DNA of 64,000 bases, taken from Dyella sp. BiH032 (GTDB lineage: Bacteria > Pseudomonadota > Gammaproteobacteria > Xanthomonadales > Rhodanobacteraceae). Below, one piece after another: positions 28,836-37,351 of this stretch; position 1 is the stretch's first letter; each line of letters opens with the position of its first letter. The stretch lies in assembly GCF_031954525.1 (NCBI RefSeq), contig NZ_CP134867.1, positions 4,402,001 to 4,466,000 on the forward strand, in the 5' to 3' direction. Below the pieces are notes generated by a model. It worked only from the letters and a program-made list of their open reading frames with translations, did no database searches and was not told the DNA's origin. Position numbers and translations under genes: made by a program.

Positions 28836-29479
28836 GCCGCGCACGCATGCTCTGCCTGTTCGACCTCGACGGCACCCTGATCGATTCGGAACTGGGCATC
28901 GTCGCCTGCATCCGGCACGCCTTCGAGCGACTCGGCATGCCGGCGCCGGCCGATCTGCGCCACTGGATCGGCCCGCCGTTGCGGCACAGCTTCGCGCCAC
29001 TGCTCGATCACGATGCGGTCCGGGTGGAAGCCGCGGTGGAGCATTACCACGAGCGTTTCCACACGCTCGGCTGGCGCGAGCATTCGGTCTATGCGGGCAT
29101 CGACGCCATGATCGAACGACTGGTGGAACAGGGCCACGAGCTGGCCATCGTGACCAGCAAGCCGCACCGCCATGCCGCACCGATCGTGGAGTCGTTCCCG
29201 TTTGCCAAGGCCTTCAGCCGGCTCTACGGACCCGACCCGAGCAGCCCTCAGAGCGAGAAGGCGTCGATGATCGCCGCGGCGCTGGCCGACTTCGGCGCAC
29301 AGCCGGAGCGCACAGTGATGATCGGTGACCGCCACTTCGACATCGACGGAGCGGTGGCCAACCAGGTGCGCGGCATCGGCGTGCTGTGGGGCTTCGGCAG
29401 CCGGGCGGAGCTGGAAAACGCCGGCGCCCACGCGCTGGCCGCCACGCCCGCCGAGCTGACTGCGCTGCTGACGGACTGA
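28832..29479 (+). CDS. HAD-superfamily phosphatase (phosphoglycolate phosphatase-like)
   Basis: 215 residues from GTG 28832, or 210 from ATG 28847. HAD motifs are clear: [11 protein letters not shown] (I), VTSKP (II), and [12 protein letters not shown] (IV). The helical cap between motifs I and II matches the Gph/YqaB group. The substrate is likely a small phosphate ester. The GTG overlaps the pgk stop, so coupling is likely; the adjacent Pgk role suggests repair or removal of a phosphorylated by-product, but this is inference. Confidence 0.85.
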   Translation: MSRARMLCLFDLDGTLIDSELGIVACIRHAFERLGMPAPADLRHWIGPPLRHSFAPLLDHDAVRVEAAVEHYHERFHTLGWREHSVYAGIDAMIERLVEQGHELAIVTSKPHRHAAPIVESFPFAKAFSRLYGPDPSSPQSEKASMIAAALADFGAQPERTVMIGDRHFDIDGAVANQVRGIGVLWGFGSRAELENAGAHALAATPAELTALLTD

Positions 29480-29531
29480 GCGCCCCGCCGCGGCAGGCCG
29501 TTACAATCGGCCGTCCTGCCGGGGTACGCCG

Positions 29532-30407
29532 ATGGAAGCTCACGAAATCCGCTATGCCCTCGCGGTGTATCGCCATCTCAACTTCACGCGTGCCGCGGCG
29601 CAGTGCTTCGTCACCACGCCGGCGCTTTCCCGCGGGCTGCGCAAGCTCGAGGACGAACTCGACGCCCCGTTGTTCACCCGCGACACGCACGGCGTGCGGG
29701 TGACGTCGTTCGGTGCGCTGATGCGGCCCCATCTGGAGCAGATCGCCAATGGCATGGCTGCGGCGCGCGTGGCGAGCAAGCAGTTCCTCGACACCGACGA
29801 AGCTCCCGTACGCATCGGCGTGATGTGCACCGTCGGCCCCGCGCGCTTCCTCGGCTTTCTGGGGGAATTCCGCCTGGCCCATCCGCGCTGCCAGATGCAG
29901 CTGGCCGACCATGGCGTGGACGACCTCACCGAACAGTTGCTCAGCGGTGCGCTGGACCTGGCGGTCATGGCCTTTCCGGAGCGCGCCGACCCGCGGTTCA
30001 CGGCGCAACTGCTGTATCGCGAGCCGTTCCGTATCGCGGTGCCGGCGGGCCATCCCTTCGCCGAACGCGACAGCATTCCGCTGGCGGAAGCCGCTCAGGA
30101 GCCGCATCTGTTGCGCGAAAGCTGCGAATACCAGGGCTACTGGCTCGACCAGGTTCGCCAGCTCGGCATGGAGCTTCCCGTCGCCTTCCGCAGCGAGCGT
30201 GAGGACTGGATCCAGACCATGGTCGCCGGCGGCTTCGGCATCTCGTTCGTACCCGAGTTCTCGCCGCTGATGCCCGGCATCCAGCTGCGCCCCTTCAGCG
30301 ACCGCACGATCGAGCGCGAAGTGAGCCTCGTGCACATCGCGGATCGCCCCCTGAATGCAGCAGCCGCGGAATTCGCCCAGTTCGCCGCGGCATGGACATG
30401 GCGGTGA
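29532..30407 (+). CDS. LysR-family transcriptional regulator
   Basis: 291 residues. The N-terminal winged helix-turn-helix (residues 1-60, with YRHLNFTRAAAQCFVTTPALSRGLRKLEDEL) is the LysR pattern, and the remainder is the effector domain. No divergent gene lies upstream, the normal LysR target position; the next gene (an esterase) is convergent. Its regulon is unknown. Confidence 0.9.
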   Translation: MEAHEIRYALAVYRHLNFTRAAAQCFVTTPALSRGLRKLEDELDAPLFTRDTHGVRVTSFGALMRPHLEQIANGMAAARVASKQFLDTDEAPVRIGVMCTVGPARFLGFLGEFRLAHPRCQMQLADHGVDDLTEQLLSGALDLAVMAFPERADPRFTAQLLYREPFRIAVPAGHPFAERDSIPLAEAAQEPHLLRESCEYQGYWLDQVRQLGMELPVAFRSEREDWIQTMVAGGFGISFVPEFSPLMPGIQLRPFSDRTIEREVSLVHIADRPLNAAAAEFAQFAAAWTWR

Positions 30408-30449
30408 CGCCCCGGTCGGAGCGCCACCGTCGCCTGACGCGCTCTTGCC

Positions 30450-31469
30450 TTACTTCTTCGCCGGATAGAGTGCTGCGCGCAACTTGCCGTTCGCCTGCTC
30501 TACGGCGGCCTTGGCCGCCGGTGTGTCACCGAGGGCGTCGAGCATCACGAAATCGTGGATGGTGCCCAGATACCGGGTCGCGGTGACCTCCACGCCGGCA
30601 TCCATCAGCTTGTGCGCATACGCTTCGCCTTCGTCGCGCAGCACGTCGTTCTCATCGGTGATCACCAGCGCGGGCGGCAGGCCGGCGAGTTGCTCCAGCG
30701 AGGCATTGAGCGGGGTCACCAAGGGATTCTTGCGGTCGGCTTCGTTGGGCACGTAAGCATTCCAGAACCACTGCATGGCCGGCAGGGTCAGCCACGGGCC
30801 GTTAGCGAACTCGCGATACGAGCCGTTGGCGAAGTTGGCGTCGGTCACCGGATAGAACAGCACCTGATAGACGAACTTCGGGCCGCCACGCTCCTTGGCC
30901 ATCAAGGTGACTGCCGCCGTCATATTGCCGCCGACGCTGTCGCCTGCGATCGCCATGTTGCCGCCGTCGATGCCGTGCTCCTTGCCGTGCTGCGCCACCC
31001 AGCGGGCCGCCGCATAGGCTTGCTCGTCCTGCACGGGGAACTTGGCTTCGGGGGCACGCGAATAGTTGACGAACACCACCGCGGCGCGCGCGCCATGCGC
31101 CAGCTGGCGGACCAGGCGATCGTGGGTGTTCTCGCTGCCAAGCACCCAGCCCGCACCGTGGATGTACAGCACCGCCGGCAGCGTGCCGGAGACGCCGCGC
31201 GGGCGGATGACGGTCAGCGAAATCTCGCCAGCCTTCGCGTCGCCGAAGCGGATCTCCTGCCTGTCGACCGGCAGCTTGGCGACGTTGCCCGACTGCGCGT
31301 CTTCGAGCACCTGACGAGCCTGCGGGACCGGCAGCTTGTAGATGGGCTGGCCGCCCTTGGCAGCGAGCGCATCGACGAAGGCCTGGGTGGCGGGTTCCAG
31401 CTGCCCGGCACTGGCTTGCGTGGCGGCGGCCAGGGCGATGGCTGCGAATAGCGACTTGAAGGTATTCAT
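30450..31469 (-). CDS. Exported alpha/beta hydrolase (HSL-type esterase)
   Basis: 339 residues from ATG 31469 (AAGGA upstream). An N-terminal signal peptide (cleavage near TQASA, residue 20) sends it out of the cytoplasm. The alpha/beta hydrolase fold has the HGAGW oxyanion motif, the nucleophile elbow GDSVGGN, and the catalytic Asp/His region DENDVLRDEGEAYAHKL and GTIHDF. This is the hormone-sensitive lipase (family IV) type. Substrate is unknown, probably short acyl esters. Confidence 0.85.
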   Translation of the reverse strand: MNTFKSLFAAIALAAATQASAGQLEPATQAFVDALAAKGGQPIYKLPVPQARQVLEDAQSGNVAKLPVDRQEIRFGDAKAGEISLTVIRPRGVSGTLPAVLYIHGAGWVLGSENTHDRLVRQLAHGARAAVVFVNYSRAPEAKFPVQDEQAYAAARWVAQHGKEHGIDGGNMAIAGDSVGGNMTAAVTLMAKERGGPKFVYQVLFYPVTDANFANGSYREFANGPWLTLPAMQWFWNAYVPNEADRKNPLVTPLNASLEQLAGLPPALVITDENDVLRDEGEAYAHKLMDAGVEVTATRYLGTIHDFVMLDALGDTPAAKAAVEQANGKLRAALYPAKK

Positions 31470-31621
31470 GGCGTTTCCTTGAGGTAGGTAGGCGCCTCGG
31501 CGCATCGCGCCGGGCTTGCCACGCACTCTAGGAAGGGCCGCCGCCCCATGGAATTTCCATTTCCGCAACAGCCGTTAGCCGGCGTGCAACAGGTACGCAC
31601 ATGCCCCGCCCTGGCGGTTCG

Positions 31622-31652
31622 CCAAAGAAAAAGCCGCGGCAAACCGCGGCTT
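31622..31652 (-). terminator. Terminator downstream of transketolase
   Basis: A perfect 9-bp stem AAGCCGCGG/CCGCGGCTT with a 4-nt loop (31631-31652). The minus strand continues TTTTTCTTT. It lies 27 nt after the transketolase stop. Confidence 0.88.
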
Positions 31653-31678
31653 TCTCGAACCAGCAACAGCTATGAGGA

Positions 31679-33688
31679 TCAACGGATCGTGCGCTTCACC
31701 GCGTCGACCACGTGGGCCACCGTGAAACCGAAGTGCTCGAACAGCTGGTTCGCCGGCGCCGACGCGCCGAAGGTGGTCATGCCGACCACCTCGCCATCCA
31801 GACCGACGTACTTACGCCAGAAATCGGCGGTCGCCGCTTCCACCGCGACGCGGGCACGGCACCAGCCGGGCAGCACGCCTTCGCGGTATTCCAGCGGTTG
31901 TTCGTCGAACAGCTCGGTGCAGGGCATCGACACCACGCGCACCGGGATGTCCTGCTGCGCCAGCGTGCGCGCCGCTTCCATGGCCAGCTCCACTTCCGAG
32001 CCGGTGGCGATCAAGATCGCCTTGAACTTGGTGTCCTGCGGGTCGGACAACACATAGCCGCCGCGCGCGATCTGCGCCACCTGCTGCTCGCTGCGCTGCT
32101 GGTGCTTCAGATTCTGGCGCGAGAACACCAGACACGCGGGGGCGCCCTTACGCTCGATGGCAACCTTCCACGACATCGCCGACTCCACCGCGTCGCACGG
32201 TCGCCACACCTGGTTGTTCGGGATGTAGCGCAGGCTGGCCAAGTGTTCCACCGGCTGATGGGTCGGGCCGTCCTCGCCCAGGCCGATCGAGTCGTGGGTG
32301 TACACGTGGATCGCATGCGCCGGAATCAGCGCGCTCATGCGCACGGCATTGCGCGCGTAGTCGGAGAACACCAGGAAGGTCGCGTCGTACGGAATGAAGC
32401 CGCCATGCAGGGCCAGGCCGTTCGCGATCGCAGTCATGCCGAACTCGCGCACGCCGTAATAGACGTAATTGCCCTTGCCGTCGGCACTGTTGCCGTTACC
32501 CGCGTCCAGGCTGCCCTTCCACTTGGTGAGGTTGGAACCGGCCAGGTCGGCGGAGCCACCGATCAGCTCCGGCAGCAGCGGGCCGAAAGCATCCAGCGCC
32601 ATCTGCGAAGCCTTGCGCGTCGCTACCTCCGGGCCTTCGGCCTGGAGCTTGGCGATGTAGGCGTTCGACTTCTCCGCCCAGTCGGCGGGGAGCTGGCCGG
32701 CGAGGCGGCGCTTCAGCTCAGCGGCCAGTTCCGGATGCGCAGCGGCGTAAGCGTCGAAGGCGGCGTTCCAATCCTGTTCGCGCTTGGCGCCCGCCGTCTT
32801 GTGATCCCAGCCAGCGTAGATCTCGGCGGGAATCTCGAACGGCGCGTAGTGCCAGCCGAGCTGCTCGCGGGCCGCGGCGATTTCGTCCTTGCCCAGCGGA
32901 GCGCCGTGGCTTTCTTCCTTGCCCTGCTTGTGCGGCGCACCGAAGCCGATGATGGTCTTGGCACAGATCAGCGTGGGCTTGTCGGAATGCGCGACGGCCT
33001 GCTCGATGGCGCGCTTGATGTCGTCCGCATTGTGACCGTCGACATGGCGAATCACGTTCCAACCGTAGGCTTCGAAGCGCTTGGCGGTGTCGTCGGTGAA
33101 CCAGCCGTGCACTTCGCCGTCGATGGAAATGCCGTTGTCGTCGTAGACCGCGACCAGCTTGCCCAGGCCCCAGGTGCCGGCGAGCGAGGCCACTTCATGG
33201 GAAATGCCTTCCATCAGGCAGCCGTCGCCGAGGAACACGAAGGTGCGGTGGTCGACGATGTCGTGCCCCGGGCGGTTGAAATGCGCCGCCAGCACCTTCT
33301 CGGCCAGCGCGAAGCCGACCGCATTGGCCAGGCCCTGGCCCAGCGGGCCGGTGGTGGTTTCCACGCCGGGAGTTTCGCTGGCTTCCGGATGTCCGGCGGT
33401 CTTCGAATGCAACTGGCGGAAGCGCTTGAGCTCATCCATCGGCAGGTCGTAGCCGGTCAGGTGCAGCAGCGCGTACTGCAGCATCGAGCCGTGGCCGTTG
33501 GACAACACGAACCGGTCGCGATTGAACCACTTGGGGTTCGCCGGGTTGTGGCGCAGGAAGTCGTTCCACAACACCTCGGCAATGTCGGCCATGCCCATGG
33601 GCATGCCGGGGTGGCCGGATTTGGCGGCCTCGACGGCGTCCATGGCAAGGGCGCGGACGGCGTTGGCGAGTTCGCGACGGGTGGTCAT
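31679..33688 (-). CDS. tkt: Transketolase
   Basis: 669 residues, the normal length. The N-terminal domain has [17 protein letters not shown], the thiamine diphosphate site [12 protein letters not shown]...NGISIDG, and the central part the catalytic [18 protein letters not shown]. It moves two-carbon units in the pentose phosphate pathway. The start is ATG 33688, which follows GGAGACCCCC; a 26-residue upstream extension is not part of the family. Confidence 0.97.
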   Translation of the reverse strand: MTTRRELANAVRALAMDAVEAAKSGHPGMPMGMADIAEVLWNDFLRHNPANPKWFNRDRFVLSNGHGSMLQYALLHLTGYDLPMDELKRFRQLHSKTAGHPEASETPGVETTTGPLGQGLANAVGFALAEKVLAAHFNRPGHDIVDHRTFVFLGDGCLMEGISHEVASLAGTWGLGKLVAVYDDNGISIDGEVHGWFTDDTAKRFEAYGWNVIRHVDGHNADDIKRAIEQAVAHSDKPTLICAKTIIGFGAPHKQGKEESHGAPLGKDEIAAAREQLGWHYAPFEIPAEIYAGWDHKTAGAKREQDWNAAFDAYAAAHPELAAELKRRLAGQLPADWAEKSNAYIAKLQAEGPEVATRKASQMALDAFGPLLPELIGGSADLAGSNLTKWKGSLDAGNGNSADGKGNYVYYGVREFGMTAIANGLALHGGFIPYDATFLVFSDYARNAVRMSALIPAHAIHVYTHDSIGLGEDGPTHQPVEHLASLRYIPNNQVWRPCDAVESAMSWKVAIERKGAPACLVFSRQNLKHQQRSEQQVAQIARGGYVLSDPQDTKFKAILIATGSEVELAMEAARTLAQQDIPVRVVSMPCTELFDEQPLEYREGVLPGWCRARVAVEAATADFWRKYVGLDGEVVGMTTFGASAPANQLFEHFGFTVAHVVDAVKRTIR

Positions 33689-33769
33689 CAGGGGGTCTCC
33701 GGGGACAGGCGGCGGCGAAAAGCGTGCATTGTCGCCGATCCACGTCAGGCTGTCGCCCGCGCCCAACGC

Positions 33770-33786
33770 CTTAACTCGTCCTTAAT
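33770..33786 (+). promoter_or_regulatory. Direct repeat box CTTAAC-N5-CTTAAT before the first outer-membrane barrel gene
   Basis: Two CTTAA-type hexamers 11 bp apart, the spacing of OmpR/PhoB-family response-regulator sites and close to the PmrA/BasR-type box. The same box, with identical hexamers and spacing but different N5, lies before the paralogous gene at 34761-34777. It lies about 144 nt before the start codon. Confidence 0.55.
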
Positions 33787-33929
33787 TTTTGCGGTCGCAA
33801 TACGGAAACCCTTCAGGCCTGGATCGCTCTAATCCCGGACATGGCTGGCAAGGCCATGAGCGATCGCACACGCCCTCCCCTCCCCATCGGGCTGGCGGTC
33901 GTCCCCACAAGGAGAAGAGGAGTATTCCC

Positions 33930-34664
33930 ATGAAGCAGTACCTACTTGCCCTCACTTTCGCTGGCGCCTCCTTCATCGGCGCCCCCGTCCTGGCTCAGGA
34001 CGCTTCCACCGCCCAGGCGGGCGGCAATTACCTGCCGAGCCAGCCGGTCGGCAGCGGCAACTGGTTCATCGGTGCCAACGTCGGCCGCACTAACGGCAGC
34101 GATACCGGCGGCTTCGGCAGCGGCAACGGCAGCGGTTTCAATTTCCTCAAGGGCGAGAAGGGCCGTCGCACTGGCTACGGCGTGCTCGGCGGCTACCGCT
34201 GGAAGGTCGGCCAGGACCTGGGCCTCGGCCTTGAAGCCGGGTACAGCGACCTCGGCAACTATCGCGTGAAGAACGTCTTCAATTCGCAGGACGTCAACCA
34301 GCGCAGCACCACCAACGCCCTGCGTGGCTGGATGGTGGGCGTGAATGGCCGTATCAACCTGGTGCCGCAGTGGTACATCGGCGCGCATGGCGGTTACTTC
34401 CACGCCAATGACAACAACAACAACTACAACAACAGCCTCGGCCAGGATCTCGGCCTGACCAGCGGCGGCCGTTCGGGTCGCGGCAGCTGGTACGCCGGCG
34501 TCGGCACGGGCTGGGATATCAACGAGAACGTCAGCCTGGGCGTGAACTACGACTACTTCCACGCCAACGCCGGCAAGATCAAGAACACGACCACCGGCGA
34601 AGTCAGCCAGGGCCTGAAGCGCTCCACCGGCATCGTGTCGCTGAGCGGCGAATACCGCTTCTGA
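33930..34664 (+). CDS. Outer-membrane beta-barrel protein (OmpA/OmpW-like), paralog 1
   Basis: 244 residues from ATG 33930 with AGAGGAG at 7 nt. There is a signal peptide ending VLA-QD near residue 22. The mature part has alternating amphipathic strands with many Gly, Tyr and Asn, and the last residue is Phe (SLSGEYRF), the assembly signal of outer-membrane barrels. WFIGANVGRT and NLVPQWYIGAHGGY fit the OmpA-like/OmpW-like 8-strand porin families. The paralog at 34912 shares YDYF, GYRW and the same C-terminus. One loop is Asn-rich (NDNNNNYNN). Role unknown. Confidence 0.85.
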   Translation: MKQYLLALTFAGASFIGAPVLAQDASTAQAGGNYLPSQPVGSGNWFIGANVGRTNGSDTGGFGSGNGSGFNFLKGEKGRRTGYGVLGGYRWKVGQDLGLGLEAGYSDLGNYRVKNVFNSQDVNQRSTTNALRGWMVGVNGRINLVPQWYIGAHGGYFHANDNNNNYNNSLGQDLGLTSGGRSGRGSWYAGVGTGWDINENVSLGVNYDYFHANAGKIKNTTTGEVSQGLKRSTGIVSLSGEYRF

Positions 34665-34688
34665 TATCTGGAACCACAAGCCGGGTCG

Positions 34689-34718
34689 AAAAACGGGTGC
34701 CGTGCGCACCCGTTTTTC
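34689..34718 (+). terminator. Terminator after barrel gene 1
   Basis: ACGGGTGC (34693-34700) and GCACCCGT (34706-34713) form a perfect 8-bp stem with a 5-nt loop, preceded by A and followed by TTTTT. It starts about 25 nt after the stop. Confidence 0.88.
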
Positions 34719-34760
34719 TTGGCTGATCATAAGGTTATGGCAGCAGACCCAACCAGGATG

Positions 34761-34777
34761 CTTAACTTTGGCTTAAT
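34761..34777 (+). promoter_or_regulatory. Direct repeat box CTTAAC-N5-CTTAAT before the second barrel gene
   Basis: Same hexamers and spacing as at 33770-33786, about 135 nt before the start codon. A TATTGA at 34792 could be a -10 box. Downstream of both boxes a related CTT(C/CT)AGGCCTG stretch follows, so the promoter regions were probably duplicated with the genes. Confidence 0.55.
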
Positions 34778-34911
34778 ACTGAACTGATCGGTATTGAATC
34801 TTCTAGGCCTGCTCCTATCTAAGCCACGTGAAGCCGATACCCCATCGGCCACGCGGTGCCCGGCCCTTCCCCCAACGGCCGCCACCGATCGTCCATAACA
34901 GGAGACTCTCC

Positions 34912-35502
34912 ATGAAGAAGACGCTGCTCGCCCTCGCTTTCGCCACCGCCGGCCTGATGGCTGTTCCCGCTTTCGCGCAGAGTGCGCCGTCCGACAACGG
35001 CGGCTGGTTCATCAACGGCAATGTGGGCCGCACTTCGATCAACAAGGGCCCGTACGACGACCACGACACCGGCTACGCGCTCAATGGTGGCTACCGCTGG
35101 TCGCTGGCCCCGAACTTCGCGCTGGGTGCCGAGGTGGGCTACAACGACCTGGGCAACATCCATCCGAAGAACATCTTCAACAGCGACCCGGTCGTGGATA
35201 AGGGCAAGACCCAGCTGCACGGCTGGACCGCCGGCGTCAACGGCCGCTTCAACATCGACCAGAACTGGTACGTAGGCGCTCGCGCCGGCGTGTACAGCTG
35301 GAAGGGCCACGGCCTGAGCAACGACGTGAACCCGGTCCGCAAGAGCCTGGACGACACCAGCTGGTATGCCGGTGCAGGCTTTGGCTACAACTTCAGCAAC
35401 AACGTCAGCGTCGGTCTGAACTACGACTACTTCGACGCGAAGAAGAACAAGGTGGACCTGAGCACGGACATGGTGTCCGTCAGCGCGGAATACCGCTTCT
35501 GA
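34912..35502 (+). CDS. Outer-membrane beta-barrel protein (OmpA/OmpW-like), paralog 2
   Basis: 196 residues from ATG 34912 with AGGAG at 7 nt. The signal peptide ends at AFAQS near residue 22. The rest is a small barrel with GGWFINGNVGRT, LNGGYRW, NQNWYVG-type strands and the C-terminal SVSAEYRF. It is shorter than paralog 1 mainly in the loops. Tandem duplication, including the upstream box, explains both genes. Function unknown. Confidence 0.86.
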   Translation: MKKTLLALAFATAGLMAVPAFAQSAPSDNGGWFINGNVGRTSINKGPYDDHDTGYALNGGYRWSLAPNFALGAEVGYNDLGNIHPKNIFNSDPVVDKGKTQLHGWTAGVNGRFNIDQNWYVGARAGVYSWKGHGLSNDVNPVRKSLDDTSWYAGAGFGYNFSNNVSVGLNYDYFDAKKNKVDLSTDMVSVSAEYRF

Positions 35503-35541
35503 GGCAAGGCAAGTCGCCGCCGCTCGCACGGCGGTGGGAAA

Positions 35542-35574
35542 AACGAGAGGGTGCCGCAAGGCGCCCTCTTCGTT
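35542..35574 (+). terminator. Terminator after barrel gene 2
   Basis: GAGGGTGCC and GGCGCCCTC pair with one wobble around a GCAA loop, flanked by AAACGA and TTCGTTT. It lies about 40 nt after the stop. Confidence 0.7.
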
Positions 35575-35586
35575 TCCGGCTCCATG

Positions 35587-35615
35587 AAAAAAGGCGCCTG
35601 TGCGGCGCCTTTTTT
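35587..35615. terminator. Bidirectional terminator between barrel gene 2 and aldolase
   Basis: AAAAAAGGCGCC and GGCGCCTTTTTT form a perfect 12-bp repeat with a 5-nt loop. With A and T tracts on both sides it can stop both converging units, about 24 nt after the aldolase stop. Confidence 0.9.
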
Positions 35616-35638
35616 CTTCTACGGCAGGAGAAGACCGC

Positions 35639-36643
35639 TCAGCCGTTCCACTGACCCAGCGCGGCGAGGCCATTCTCCTTGGCGCGCTCGGCGACGGTCT
35701 TCTGCGCGCCGGCGTAATTGGCCTTCATGTCCTTCGACCACAGTTTCAGCGCGGCCTGCTGCATGGCGCGGCCGTACGAGAACGACAGCGGCCACGGATG
35801 CGGGCCCATGCGGTTCATCGCGTTGAGGTGCGCGGTCGACTGCTCGTCAGTCTGGCCGCCGGACAGGAAGACGATGCCCGGAAGGGTCGCCGGCACGGTG
35901 GTCTTCAGCACGCGCACGGTCGCCTCGGCCACTTCCTCGACGCTGGCCTGCTCTTCCGCATCCTTGCCCGGGATCACCATGCTGACTTTCAGGATGGTGC
36001 CTTCCAGCAGCACGTTCTGTTCGTACAGCGCGTTGAACAGGCTGCGCAGTACGGCTTCGTGCACTTCGTAGCTGACTTCGATGCTGTGGTCGCCGTCCAT
36101 GATCACTTCCGGCTCGACCATCGGCACCAGGCCTGCCTCCTGGCACAGCGCGGCGTAGCGCGCCAGCGCGTGGCAGTTCGCCTCGATCGCGGTGGAGCTG
36201 GGGTTGTCTTCGCTGATGTTGATCACCGCGCGCCACTTGGCGAACTGCGCGCCCAGGCGCGCGTACTCCTGCAGCCGCTCGCGCAGGCCATCCAGGCCCT
36301 CGGTGACCACGTCACCCGGGAAGCCGGCCAGCGGCACCGGGCCCTTGTCCACCTTGATGCCCGGGATGATGCCGTTCTTCTTCATCACTTCGGTGAAGGG
36401 CACGCCGTCCTTGGTGGACTGGCGGATGGTTTCGTCATAGAGGATCGCGCCGGAGATGTGCTCGTTCAGGCCCGGCGTGGTGAGCAGCAACTCGCGGTAG
36501 GCGCGGCGGTTTTCCTCGGAGTTCTCGATGCCGACGGCCTCGAAACGCTTCTTGATGGTGTTGGTCGACTCGTCGATGGCGATGATGCCCTTGCCGGGCG
36601 CGACCATCGCCAAGGCGATGCTTTCAAGATCTTCGATGCTCAT
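35639..36643 (-). CDS. Fructose-bisphosphate aldolase class I
   Basis: 334 residues with the class I marks: the N-terminal GKGIIAIDESTNTIKKRF, VEPEVIMDGDH, the Schiff-base lysine in EGTILKVSM, and FLSGGQTDEQSTAHLNAMN. It cleaves fructose-1,6-bisphosphate. The metal-free class I type is used in several Xanthomonadales. The start is ATG 36643 with GGAG 5-6 nt upstream; a 24-residue upstream extension is not conserved. Confidence 0.95.
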   Translation of the reverse strand: MSIEDLESIALAMVAPGKGIIAIDESTNTIKKRFEAVGIENSEENRRAYRELLLTTPGLNEHISGAILYDETIRQSTKDGVPFTEVMKKNGIIPGIKVDKGPVPLAGFPGDVVTEGLDGLRERLQEYARLGAQFAKWRAVINISEDNPSSTAIEANCHALARYAALCQEAGLVPMVEPEVIMDGDHSIEVSYEVHEAVLRSLFNALYEQNVLLEGTILKVSMVIPGKDAEEQASVEEVAEATVRVLKTTVPATLPGIVFLSGGQTDEQSTAHLNAMNRMGPHPWPLSFSYGRAMQQAALKLWSKDMKANYAGAQKTVAERAKENGLAALGQWNG

Positions 36644-36811
36644 GACGACTCCGTAGAACGCGGGACGGCCGTTGGCCGCGTTGAAATGGAGACCGTCCCG
36701 TCGCCGGGCGGCCAAGTCTAAAAGCGCGATTATAGCCGGATCGGCACGGAGGGTCGTCCCGCCTCCGGCGGAGGCGGGTTCAGGCGTCCCGCGAAAACGG
36801 CGGGCGCAGGG

Positions 36812-37267
36812 TCAGGCCTGGTCGTAGCCGGGCAGCCGGCAGGCGTCGGTGATCTTCTTGGCCTCGGCCTTGTCCTCGGGCAGGTTGAAGCCCACCACGT
36901 AGTAGGTCGAGACGGGTTCCTTCTTACTGCCGTTGTTGAGCGACGGGCCGTATTCGAAACGCTTGACCACGCTCGAGGCGGCGGAACCCAAATCGCTCTG
37001 CGGCACGACCTTTTTCGCGGTCACGTCCTGCGGCTTGCCGTCGGTGCCGATCTCGTACGTCACTGCCACGCAGCCGGGCTTGGTGAGGTTCTGCCCGCTG
37101 TTGGGGACATCCGCCTGCACCGAGCCGTAATTGAGCAGAATCCAGTACGAGGAGAGCCGCTCGGGTTCGACCCGCCGCGCCTGCGACTGGGCGAACGCCG
37201 GTGCGGCGCACGCCACCGACAGCGCCGCGACGGCGGCAAGCGGCATCGAACGAAGCTTCGTCTTCAT
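36812..37267 (-). CDS. Exported TonB C-terminal-like protein
   Basis: 151 residues with a signal peptide (cleavage after AFAQS, near residue 27). The mature part, with CVAVTYEIGTDGKPQDVTAKKVVP and VVKRFEYGPS, resembles the TonB_C fold (about 90 residues). There is no transmembrane anchor or Pro-rich spacer, so it is not a complete TonB. Stand-alone proteins of this kind are common in Xanthomonadales, function unproven. AAGGAG precedes the ATG. It lies between the pyruvate kinase and aldolase genes, same strand. Confidence 0.75.
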   Translation of the reverse strand: MKTKLRSMPLAAVAALSVACAAPAFAQSQARRVEPERLSSYWILLNYGSVQADVPNSGQNLTKPGCVAVTYEIGTDGKPQDVTAKKVVPQSDLGSAASSVVKRFEYGPSLNNGSKKEPVSTYYVVGFNLPEDKAEAKKITDACRLPGYDQA

Positions 37268-37351
37268 GGACCGACTCCTTGGGACATGGGGGATGTGGAG
37301 CGCAGTGTATCCCCGGCACCGGATACCGGCGCATCCGGGCCGGCCGGCGCG

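Noticed and set aside
33782..33976. Short minus-strand frame over the barrel gene 1 promoter
   Set aside because: It overlaps the promoter boxes and start of the barrel gene and has no ribosome site.
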